Shown here: one piece after another, positions 1 through 5,503 of the stretch
Position numbering within the stretch: the first letter of the stretch is position 1
How the letters are laid out: each line of letters begins with the position of its first letter
Source: an uncultured Synergistales bacterium
Lineage (GTDB): Bacteria > Synergistota > Synergistia > Synergistales > Aminobacteriaceae
Assembly: GCA_937957815.1 (NCBI GenBank)
Contig: CALFXN010000101.1
Coordinates: forward strand, 1 to 5,503
Length of the DNA stretch: 5,503 nt
Reading direction: 5' to 3'
The notes under the pieces: model-generated
What the model was told of the DNA's origin: nothing
Seen by the model: only the letters and a program-made list of their open reading frames with translations
The model's database searches: none
Made by a program: the position numbers and the translations under genes

Positions 1-58
1 ACATCGACGTTCTGTCGGCGTAGAGCAGGGCCCAGCCGAGCATAAGGGAATAGAGCAT
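1..58 (-). CDS. Probable MFS transporter, N-terminal fragment (runs off left edge)
   Basis: Reading the minus strand leftwards from an ATG at 58-56 gives an open frame of 19 codons to the window edge, MLYSLMLGWALLYADRTSM. An AGGAGG lies at 70-65, six bases before this ATG, which is ideal spacing. A second in-frame ATG at 64-62 touches the SD and is an unlikely start. The peptide begins with a hydrophobic stretch and then a Tyr-Ala-Asp-Arg-Thr segment. That pattern is typical of the first transmembrane helix of many major facilitator superfamily proteins, where an acidic-Arg pair follows the helix. The substrate cannot be told from so little. The gene is divergent from the diguanylate cyclase and may share control elements with it. 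The coding start is well supported by the SD; the family call rests on one short motif and is moderate. Confidence 0.55.
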   Translation of the reverse strand, partial: MLYSLMLGWALLYADRTSM

Positions 59-64
59 CGTCAT

Positions 65-70
65 CCTCCT
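65..70 (-). promoter_or_regulatory. Shine-Dalgarno of the divergent transporter gene
   Basis: Plus-strand CCTCCT reads AGGAGG on the minus strand, a full match to the anti-SD core. It lies six bases before the ATG at 58 and directly against the in-frame ATG at 64, so it decides for the ATG at 58. Confidence 0.65.
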
Positions 71-104
71 GACGGTCGTGTCCCGCAACGGGACGAATGC
101 GTCA
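70..104. repeat. Interrupted 35-bp inverted repeat in the divergent region
   Basis: Two sets of arms share one centre at base 87. The inner arms are GTCCCG (80-85) and CGGGAC (89-94) around CAA. The outer arms are TGACG (70-74) and CGTCA (100-104). The five bases between inner and outer arms on each side do not pair. The element sits between the candidate -10 of the transporter (106-111) and its SD (65-70). It could be a dimeric repressor's operator. Alternatively, the inner 6-bp stem with a 3-base loop could form in the leader RNA. Confidence 0.5.
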
Positions 105-105
105 T

Positions 106-134
106 AGTGTAGGGCAACCCGGACGAAGAGTAAA
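106..134 (-). promoter_or_regulatory. Candidate sigma-70 type promoter for the transporter gene
   Basis: On the minus strand TTTACT (134-129) and TACACT (111-106) are separated by exactly 17 bases. Each matches four of six positions of the -35 (TTGACA) and -10 (TATAAT) consensus. Transcription would start near 99, giving a leader of about 40 bases that carries the inner stem of the dyad at 70-104. The match is modest, so this is a candidate only. Confidence 0.35.
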
Positions 135-176
135 CATACAGCTGGTGGCCGTTCGTGCGACGAAGGCGGGCAAGAG

Positions 177-185
177 TGATACAAT
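177..185 (+). promoter_or_regulatory. Candidate extended -10 promoter for the cyclase-kinase operon
   Basis: TGATACAAT (177-185) fits the extended -10 form TGnTATAAT with one mismatch. No convincing -35 hexamer lies 16-18 bases upstream, which is usual for extended -10 promoters. The -35 zone instead holds a small inverted repeat, TTCGT-GCG-ACGAA (152-164). Transcription would start near 192, leaving a leader of about 26 bases before the GTG at 218. That is consistent with the SD at 205-209, and the resulting mRNA could not use start codons at 155 or 176. Confidence 0.45.
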
Positions 186-196
186 GCACTGCAAAG

Positions 197-210
197 ACCT
201 CCGCGGAGGT
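197..210 (+). promoter_or_regulatory. 14-bp perfect palindrome containing the SD of the cyclase gene
   Basis: ACCTCCGCGGAGGT is its own reverse complement. Its right half carries GGAGG (205-209), a strong SD eight bases before the GTG at 218; its left half carries the complementary CCTCC. In RNA it can fold as a 5-bp ACCTC/GAGGT stem with a CGCG loop, masking most of the SD. As DNA it could also be an operator just after the transcription start. The SD role is well supported; a regulatory role for the symmetry is inference. Confidence 0.55.
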
Positions 211-217
211 GCGCCTT

Positions 218-2581
218 GTGAGAGACTGGTGGTGCGCGACAGCTCTGGTTGTTCTGACTTTTTTTGGCTGTACCCTCGAATGCGGGCCGATGTTTTTCAC
301 GTTTTTCTTTCCCGCCATTCTGATCGGGATCTTCACGTTGTGCGCGTTTTTCTTCTCGAAGCGTGCAATGGGAATCGTCCTCCTCGCGGCCTCTGTAATC
401 GTGCCGTCGATTCTCGCGGTGGCGGACGTGGATATCCGGTACGCGGTTCCGGAGTACGCGCTCATCCTCTGCCTCTGCGTCGTGATGGAGTATCTCAAGA
501 AGGCCTCGGTCCGCGAGATGTCCGTCTTCCTCGAGTACATCAATCGCGTCGGAGCGGCGGACACGTTTGAGGATGCCTCCGAACCAGCGGTGAAGCTCAT
601 CCGCGAGTACATTCCGGACGCATTTCCGGCCGTGGCGCTCTATGACCCTGAAAAAGAGTCCTTCCGGGTCATTTCGTCGGTAGGGTACGTGCGATTCGCG
701 AACGGCGCGTTCCCGCGGAACAACAGCATTTCCTGGAGAGCCTACAGGACGGGCGAAGCCCAGGTCGTCGACAACGTTCTCGCGGACCCGGGGTATGTCG
801 AAGGAATTCCCGGCGCGCGTTCGGAGATGTCGGTCCCGATTTTCTGGAAAGGGTCCAGATTCGGCGTTCTCAACGTCGAGTCGACGACTCTTGCGAGATT
901 TCGTCCCGAGGATGTGCGGAACGTTTCCTTTCTTGCGGCGATCCTGGGTGAGGTTTTCTCGCATATCGAAGCCTCCCGTGCCCTCGGAAGGAACATCGAG
1001 AGTCTCGAGACGACGAACAGGGAGCTTTCCGAAACCCAAACGGCCCTACGCGAGTCCCTCGATGCCGTGCGTCGCGGAAAGCAGGAGGCCGAGACGCTCA
1101 ACCGGCGGCTTCGCGATCTTTTCTCGATCATTGCGATGCTCTCGGCATCCCGGAATTCGGGGGAAATGTTCCGGAACCTGACGGAGGCGCTGGCGAAGCG
1201 TTTTTCGTACCGGAACATCTACGTTCACGCGCGGCTGACGCGCACCGGACCCATAGAGACGCAATCGTCGCACGGCGTGACGTTACCCGAGGAAATGCGC
1301 AGGGGCCTCATCCGGGACGGAAAGGGAACGACGGGGCGCGTCATCGAAACCGGAGTGCCGTACCGTCTTTCGGACGTCTCGAAAGACCCGTATTACGTAT
1401 GCCACGATCCCGCCGTTCGTTCGGAACTCGTCCTTCCGATCCGGTCGCAGACGACGACGTGGGGCGTGCTCGCGGCGGACAGCGAGGTCGAGGACGGTAT
1501 CTCGTCTCAGGATGAGGAACTGCTTTCGATTATCGTCGCTCATCTCGCTCTGGAACTCGAAAGCAAGGATGTTCTCCGTGACCTGAACGAAGAGGTCTCG
1601 CGACTCAAGGTGCTCCACGAGATCATGAAGGTCATCTCCATGGAGAGACGCGACGAACGAATGCTCCTGAAAACCCTCGTGAACAGCGTCGCGGAAAAGT
1701 TCGGATACGAGGAGATAACGGCATACCTTGTCGAAGAGCCGGGACTGACGGCTGTCGCATCGAATGTCTATGACGACGCTCACCTTGAAACCCTGACGGA
1801 ATGGCTCAGGAACGCAGACGGAGGTCTCGTGTCGCTTCAGATGAGGAACAGCGGCGTGTCGGTTTTCGAAAACGTCGAGACGCATCCGAAGTACACCCGC
1901 GGCGATGCCTGGTTCTCCCCGGTCGCTCAGCTGGACGCTCCGATCCGCTACAACGAACGGTGTTTCGGAGTTCTTTCGGTCGAATCGTCGCAACGATTTT
2001 CGAGGGGAGATGTCGATTTCTTCACGATCCTTTCAGGGCATCTCGGGGCGATCATGGCCCTGCACGAACTGATCAGGTCGAACGAGCGGATGGCCCTCGA
2101 AGACGAACTGACGCATCTCTGGAACCGGCGCTATCTCTTCGGAGTGCTGGAACGTCAGCAGGGTTCCGTGGAACGCAGAGGGGGGCGATTCGCAGTCGTC
2201 ATGATCGATATGGCGGATTTCAAGACGGTCAACGACAGGCTGGGGCATATCGTCGGGGACGCCGTCCTGCGGCAGTTTTCCGAATGTCTGCGTTCGGCCG
2301 CAAGATCGTCCGACATCGTCGGACGGTATGGAGGGGACGAATTTCTGGTCATTCTTCCCGGAGCCGGGGCTGACGAAGCGAGGGGGTTCATCGGACGGAT
2401 ACGCCGTTCGCTCGAAAAGATTCACCCGATCGGAATGGGCGGTTTGCCTCTGCTGGCGGATTTCGGATTCACGGTCCTTCCGGATGAGGTGTCGACGATT
2501 CAGGAAGCGCTCCGGATCGCCGATGAACGAATGTATGAGCAGAAAGAGGAGCGAAAAAAGAGGAAAGCGGCGGAACTCTGA
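218..2581 (+). CDS. Membrane-anchored GAF-GAF-GAF-GGDEF diguanylate cyclase
   Basis: Predicted to join two GTP into c-di-GMP at the inner face of the membrane. The GTG at 218 is chosen because GGAGG (205-209) sits eight bases upstream; in-frame GTGs at 155 and 176 lack an SD and lie before or within the likely promoter. The product is 787 aa. Four hydrophobic segments lie at about residues 7-22, 25-46, 51-70 and 77-93, with basic residues after the second and fourth (SKR, KK), placing both ends in the cytoplasm. Three GAF domains follow at about 114-250, 303-449 and 464-619, the first two joined by a likely coiled coil (251-299). The GGDEF domain covers about 627-779. It shows DELTHLWNRRYL, metal-binding Asp664, guanine-contacting Asn672 and Asp681, the full GGDEF signature (705-709), and RSSD (696-699) five residues before it, the product-inhibition I-site. 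No EAL domain is present, so it should make but not degrade c-di-GMP. The GAF ligands cannot be read from sequence. It is the first gene of an apparent operon with the kinase. The cyclase call is firm; the exact start is less so. Confidence 0.93.
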   Translation: MRDWWCATALVVLTFFGCTLECGPMFFTFFFPAILIGIFTLCAFFFSKRAMGIVLLAASVIVPSILAVADVDIRYAVPEYALILCLCVVMEYLKKASVREMSVFLEYINRVGAADTFEDASEPAVKLIREYIPDAFPAVALYDPEKESFRVISSVGYVRFANGAFPRNNSISWRAYRTGEAQVVDNVLADPGYVEGIPGARSEMSVPIFWKGSRFGVLNVESTTLARFRPEDVRNVSFLAAILGEVFSHIEASRALGRNIESLETTNRELSETQTALRESLDAVRRGKQEAETLNRRLRDLFSIIAMLSASRNSGEMFRNLTEALAKRFSYRNIYVHARLTRTGPIETQSSHGVTLPEEMRRGLIRDGKGTTGRVIETGVPYRLSDVSKDPYYVCHDPAVRSELVLPIRSQTTTWGVLAADSEVEDGISSQDEELLSIIVAHLALELESKDVLRDLNEEVSRLKVLHEIMKVISMERRDERMLLKTLVNSVAEKFGYEEITAYLVEEPGLTAVASNVYDDAHLETLTEWLRNADGGLVSLQMRNSGVSVFENVETHPKYTRGDAWFSPVAQLDAPIRYNERCFGVLSVESSQRFSRGDVDFFTILSGHLGAIMALHELIRSNERMALEDELTHLWNRRYLFGVLERQQGSVERRGGRFAVVMIDMADFKTVNDRLGHIVGDAVLRQFSECLRSAARSSDIVGRYGGDEFLVILPGAGADEARGFIGRIRRSLEKIHPIGMGGLPLLADFGFTVLPDEVSTIQEALRIADERMYEQKEERKKRKAAEL

Positions 2582-2601
2582 GAGATGAGGCGCGATGGCA
2601 T

Positions 2602-3744
2602 ATGGATGACGTAGCGGAGAAGATTCTGAAGATCCAGGAAGAGGTGAGCGAGTCCCTTCAGTCGAGCATCGACAGCGTCGGACAGCTGCGGGAAGAGGAG
2701 ATGACCCGCCTCTTCGAGGTCCGTTCGAGGCGCGAGGAAATCCAGCAGGAACTGCAGGATGTCATCGTCGCCGTGGACAGGGCGGAGCGGGAATACCGGC
2801 GCTCCCGCCAGCAGCTTCTCGATGCGACCCGTTCCGGGGACGAGGCGCTGGAAAAGGAATCCTACGAGAAGGCCGCGCACCTGATGAAGGTTCGGGGAAC
2901 ATTCGAGGAACGCGAGCGAATGCTTTCCCGCACCCGCGACGATCTCGCGCGCGAGGAGCGCCGCATCGAAAAACTCATCGCGATGAGCGAGGAGATGGCG
3001 AACCGCTTTCGTCTCGCGCTGAATTTAATGAGTACCAGTATCGAGCAATTCATGGGGGATTATTCCGGTCAGACGATGATGACCGCTGCACTCCGGATCG
3101 CCGAGCAGGAAAGCCTCTCGCTCGCGCGGGATCTCCACGACGGGCTGGCGCAGCGAATCGCTTCTTCCTGTCTCGTGACGGATCTCGTGCGCCAGCACGT
3201 GGATGCCGAACAGTATCCGAATCTCGGGAAGGAACTCGATCATCTCAAGGAAGAGCTGCGGGAAACGGAAAGCGACGTCCGGTCGTTTCTTTTCCGTCTG
3301 AATCCGTCCGGACTCAGGGAAGGATTCCATGGTGCACTCGCACGGCTCGCGTCCCAGGTCGAGCAGATGACGGGAGCGAAGTTGCGGTTTGCGGTCGAAG
3401 GAAAGGAAAACATTCTCTCCGATTTACTGCGGGTCAACGTCTTCCGTATCATTCACCAGGCGGTCGTCAACGCGGTGAAGAACGGAAAGGCCAGGGAAGT
3501 CCGTCTCGCCCTTTCGGTCGGGGTGGAAGCTCTCCGGGCAAGAATATCAGACGACGGTCTCGGCTTCGATGTCGAACAGGCCAGACGCGAGGCCGAATCG
3601 CGAGGGTCCTACGGACTCAGAACCATGGAAGAACGCGCCCGGATCGCGGGCGGCACGCTTTCGGTGGCCAGCTCTTCCGGGCGCGGAACGGTCGTTTCGC
3701 TTGTCATTCCCCTCCGGGACACGCCGAAGGACGGTCTCGACTAG
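2602..3744 (+). CDS. DegS-like cytoplasmic sensor histidine kinase (HisKA_3 / HATPase)
   Basis: A 380-aa kinase that should autophosphorylate and pass phosphate to a NarL/DegU-type response regulator. No signal peptide or membrane helix is visible. Residues 1 to about 170 are charged and heptad-like, a long coiled coil with YEKAAHLMKVR and RTRDDLAREERRIEKL stretches that resemble the DegS sensor region; the length is close to Bacillus DegS. The dimerisation/phosphoacceptor segment has LARDLHDGLAQ with His179, and Asp180-to-Gln184 forms the DxxxQ phosphatase motif of the HisKA_3 family. The ATPase domain shows an N-box (281-294), a DDGLGFD G1 box (317-323) and a GSYGLRTMEERA G2 box (335-346), ending in GRGTVVSLVIP. 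The N-box reads HQAVVNAVKN where relatives usually have QEAxxNAxKH, so the usual metal-contacting Glu is Gln286 and the His is Asn294. It lies 20 bp after the cyclase; GAGG at 2587-2590 is a somewhat distant SD (11 bases). The ATG at 2602 is the only plausible nearby in-frame start. No response regulator lies in the operon. The family call is firm; the target is unknown. Confidence 0.92.
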   Translation: MDDVAEKILKIQEEVSESLQSSIDSVGQLREEEMTRLFEVRSRREEIQQELQDVIVAVDRAEREYRRSRQQLLDATRSGDEALEKESYEKAAHLMKVRGTFEERERMLSRTRDDLAREERRIEKLIAMSEEMANRFRLALNLMSTSIEQFMGDYSGQTMMTAALRIAEQESLSLARDLHDGLAQRIASSCLVTDLVRQHVDAEQYPNLGKELDHLKEELRETESDVRSFLFRLNPSGLREGFHGALARLASQVEQMTGAKLRFAVEGKENILSDLLRVNVFRIIHQAVVNAVKNGKAREVRLALSVGVEALRARISDDGLGFDVEQARREAESRGSYGLRTMEERARIAGGTLSVASSSGRGTVVSLVIPLRDTPKDGLD

Positions 3745-5503
3745 GCCGTTTTTCGGCCCGCTTTTCTGCGTTCCTCGTAATCGAGAATTGCCTTTCGCAG
3801 CCGCACTGACTTCGGAGTCACCTCGACGAGTTCGTCGTCCTCGATCCACTCGAGAGCCCTCTCGAGCGACATCTTCAGCGGGACATCCAGCTTGACGGCC
3901 ATTTCTTTCGTCGATGCCCGGTGGTTCGTGACGTGCTTCTTCTTTGTCGGATTGCAGGGGAGATCCCCGGGACGACAGTGTTCGCCGACGATCATCCCCG
4001 CATAGACGGGGTCTGTGGAGGACAGGAAGAGCATACCGCGTTCCTGGAGGTTTTCGAGCTGGTAGCTGGTCGCGTCGCCGGTTTCCATGCTTACCATCGC
4101 TCCCCGGCCGCGTCCGGTGATGTCTCCGGCCCATGGAGCATATCCGGTCAGGCAGGATGACATGATTCCGAGTCCCCTCGTGTCGGTCAGGAAATCCCCT
4201 CTGTAGCCGATCAGGCCGCGGGTCGGGATTTCGAATTCAAGCCGGATCAGTCCGGTCTGAAGGTTCGTCATCGTCCGGATGCGGGCCTTGCGGCGGGAGA
4301 GTTTCTCGAAGATGACCCCCTGACAATCCTCGGGAATATCGAGAATCAGCTGTTCGAACGGCTCATAGACGCGGCCGTCGCGTTCCTCTGTGATGACTTC
4401 GGGCTTCGATACACAGAATTCGAGGCCTTCGCGGCGCATCTCTTCGATGAGGATCGCGAGGTGAAGTTCTCCTCGTCCCGAAACCTTGATGCCATCAGGG
4501 CGTCCGAGATCCTCGACGCGAAGCGCGACGTTGGCCTGTGCCTCGCGTTCCAGTCGCGCCTTGATCTGTCGCAGGGTTGCGGCCTGGCCCTCCTGTCCCG
4601 CGAATGGGCCCGTATTGACGAGGAAAAACATTGAAACGGTCGGCTCCTCGATGTCGAGCGGAGGAAGGATTTTCTCCTCACAAGCCGCCGAAAACGTGTC
4701 GCCGATGCTGATATCCTTCGGACCGGTGATCCAGACGATGTCTCCCGCGAATACCTCCTCGACCTCGACACGGTCGAGACCGCGCGTGACCCAGATCTGG
4801 TTTGCCTTTGCGTCTTCCTTTCCCGTGACCTCGAAGGTTTCGGAGGAGCGGTCGCCATTCATCCAGCGCGTCGACGTCCGGACAAAGGATTCCCCCTTGT
4901 GAATCGTTCCCTGAAGCACTTTGCCGCATCCGATCCTTCCCGTGTAGTCGCTCCACGCGATCGTGCTGACCTGCATGAGGAATGGGGCGTCGAGCGAAAC
5001 CTCGGGCGCAGGGACGTAGCCGACGATTGTTTCGAAGAGCGCCTTCATCCCCTCTCCGCGATTGTCCTTTTCGAGGTCGCGAACCGCCCACCCGTCGAGT
5101 CCGGATCCGTACAGGACGGGAAAGTCCGTCTGTTCATCCGTCGCGCCGAGTTCGATGAACAGGTCGAAGGTCTTTTCGAGCGCGCCGACAGGGTCGGCAG
5201 AGGGGCGGTCGACCTTGTTCACGAAGACGATCGGCTTCAGCCCTATGCGCAGCGCGTGCATGAGAACGTAACGTGTCTGGGGCATCGGTCCTTCGTTCGC
5301 GTCGACGAGAAGGAGCACCGAGTCGACCGTCGAAAGGACGCGTTCCACTTCGCCCGAGAAATCCGCGTGTCCCGGTGTGTCGATGATGTTGATTTGATAA
5401 TTTCCCCATGTGACGGTGCAATGTTTTGCGCGAATCGTGATTCCCCGCTCGCGCTCGATTTCGTTGTTATCCATGATCCGTTCCTCGACGCGCGCGTTCG
5501 ACC
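3741..5503 (-). CDS. typA: Translational GTPase TypA/BipA, 5' end beyond right edge
   Basis: TypA/BipA is an EF-G-like ribosome-binding GTPase linked to 50S subunit assembly and stress or cold growth. The frame is open to the window edge: codons upstream of the Met at 5474 read SNARVEERI, matching the family's conserved lead into [14 protein letters not shown], so that Met is internal. 586 residues are visible; the family is usually slightly over 600, so about 35-40 are missing, including the P-loop. Counting from the Met at 5474, switch I ERERGITI is at 7-14, DTPGH (G3) at 32-36, NKVD (G4) at 86-89, and the G5 region GSGLDGW at 123-129. A beta-barrel domain spans about 163-255. EF-G domain III-like sequence (about 275-355) includes [11 protein letters not shown]. 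The EF-G C-like domain contains [18 protein letters not shown] (417-434). The TypA-specific C-terminal domain follows, with NLQERG (475-480), [11 protein letters not shown] (511-521) and [16 protein letters not shown] (546-561). The last four bases overlap the convergent kinase gene. The promoter and start lie outside the window. Confidence 0.97.
   Translation of the reverse strand, partial: SNARVEERIMDNNEIERERGITIRAKHCTVTWGNYQINIIDTPGHADFSGEVERVLSTVDSVLLLVDANEGPMPQTRYVLMHALRIGLKPIVFVNKVDRPSADPVGALEKTFDLFIELGATDEQTDFPVLYGSGLDGWAVRDLEKDNRGEGMKALFETIVGYVPAPEVSLDAPFLMQVSTIAWSDYTGRIGCGKVLQGTIHKGESFVRTSTRWMNGDRSSETFEVTGKEDAKANQIWVTRGLDRVEVEEVFAGDIVWITGPKDISIGDTFSAACEEKILPPLDIEEPTVSMFFLVNTGPFAGQEGQAATLRQIKARLEREAQANVALRVEDLGRPDGIKVSGRGELHLAILIEEMRREGLEFCVSKPEVITEERDGRVYEPFEQLILDIPEDCQGVIFEKLSRRKARIRTMTNLQTGLIRLEFEIPTRGLIGYRGDFLTDTRGLGIMSSCLTGYAPWAGDITGRGRGAMVSMETGDATSYQLENLQERGMLFLSSTDPVYAGMIVGEHCRPGDLPCNPTKKKHVTNHRASTKEMAVKLDVPLKMSLERALEWIEDDELVEVTPKSVRLRKAILDYEERRKAGRKTA
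3744..3766 (+). terminator. Candidate intrinsic terminator of the cyclase-kinase operon
   Basis: GGCCG (3744-3748) and CGGCC (3754-3758) form a perfect 5-bp G+C stem around a loop of five T, followed by CGC and a short TTTT-C run (3762-3766). It begins on the last base of the kinase stop codon and lies wholly inside the 3' end of typA. The stem is short and the T run is displaced by three bases, so termination may be partial. No T run follows it on the minus strand, so it would not serve typA. Confidence 0.4.

Noticed and set aside
97..570. 157-codon plus-strand frame starting upstream of the cyclase
   Set aside because: It runs in another frame of the cyclase gene, lacks domain sense and a proper SD, and has the Arg/Gly-rich composition of an out-of-frame G+C-rich reading.
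61..612. 183-codon open frame on the minus strand
   Set aside because: Rich in Arg, Ser and Thr with no recognisable domain and no SD, antisense to the membrane segments and first GAF of the cyclase. Its left end also crosses the SD of the transporter gene. It is a shadow frame.
1283..1993. 236-codon minus-strand frame
   Set aside because: Lies wholly antisense to GAF2 and GAF3 of the cyclase, with no recognisable motifs. Long antisense frames are expected at this base composition.
1801..2373. 190-codon plus-strand frame
   Set aside because: Out-of-frame reading of the GAF3-GGDEF region, very Arg-rich, no domain. The in-frame protein has all GGDEF motifs intact, so no frameshift is implied.
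3547..4134. 195-codon minus-strand frame across the kinase/typA junction
   Set aside because: Reads typA in a wrong frame and then the kinase antisense. TypA's own frame is complete through 3741 with its expected C-terminus.
5472..5474. Met at 5474 as the start of TypA
   Set aside because: The frame continues upstream with SNARVEERI, conserved in the family before the Met-Asp-Asn segment. Starting here would also remove the P-loop, so the gene is cut by the window edge.
1..5503. CRISPR array, insertion sequence, tRNA or rRNA gene
   Set aside because: No regularly spaced repeats, no transposase-like frame with terminal repeats, and no tRNA or rRNA-like stretch was found by reading. Nearly all bases are coding and the only intergenic stretch of note is 59-217.

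Overview
This window comes from a bacterial chromosome. Base composition leans to G+C (by eye a little under 60%, not counted), genes are tightly packed, and clear Shine-Dalgarno (SD) sequences are present. The DegS-type kinase and the form of TypA are bacterial but do not fix a phylum. DegS-like sensor kinases are best known from Bacillota and related groups, so an uncultured or less-studied lineage that shares this kinase is possible. I assign no genus or phylum.

Layout, left to right. (1) At 1-58 on the minus strand is the first 19 codons of a gene running off the left edge, probably a major facilitator superfamily (MFS) transporter. (2) Bases 59-217 are a divergent regulatory region. It holds a candidate promoter for each direction, a symmetric 35-bp interrupted dyad on the transporter side, and a perfect 14-bp palindrome that contains the SD of the plus-strand gene. 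(3) At 218-2581 (+) is a membrane-anchored diguanylate cyclase with four predicted membrane segments, three GAF domains and an intact GGDEF domain with an inhibitory RxxD site. (4) At 2602-3744 (+), 20 bp downstream and probably in the same operon, is a soluble DegS-like sensor histidine kinase. (5) At 3741-5503 (-) is the translational GTPase TypA/BipA, convergent with the kinase and missing its N-terminus (including the P-loop) beyond the right edge.

The cyclase and kinase look like a self-contained two-gene signalling operon. A promoter candidate lies just upstream, the 5' side is bounded by a divergent gene, and the 3' side is closed by typA on the other strand. No response regulator lies in the operon, so the DegS-like kinase must use a partner encoded elsewhere. 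The cyclase would make c-di-GMP in response to signals sensed by its GAF domains or membrane part, and the kinase would phosphorylate or dephosphorylate a NarL/DegU-type regulator. Their shared function is an inference from linkage only. The kinase and typA end in the same palindromic CTAG, which supplies a TAG stop to both strands.

Most of the window is recognisable housekeeping or signalling genes. The less ordinary parts are the compact leader of the cyclase, the orphan DegS-like kinase with a changed N-box, and the overlapping convergent stop.
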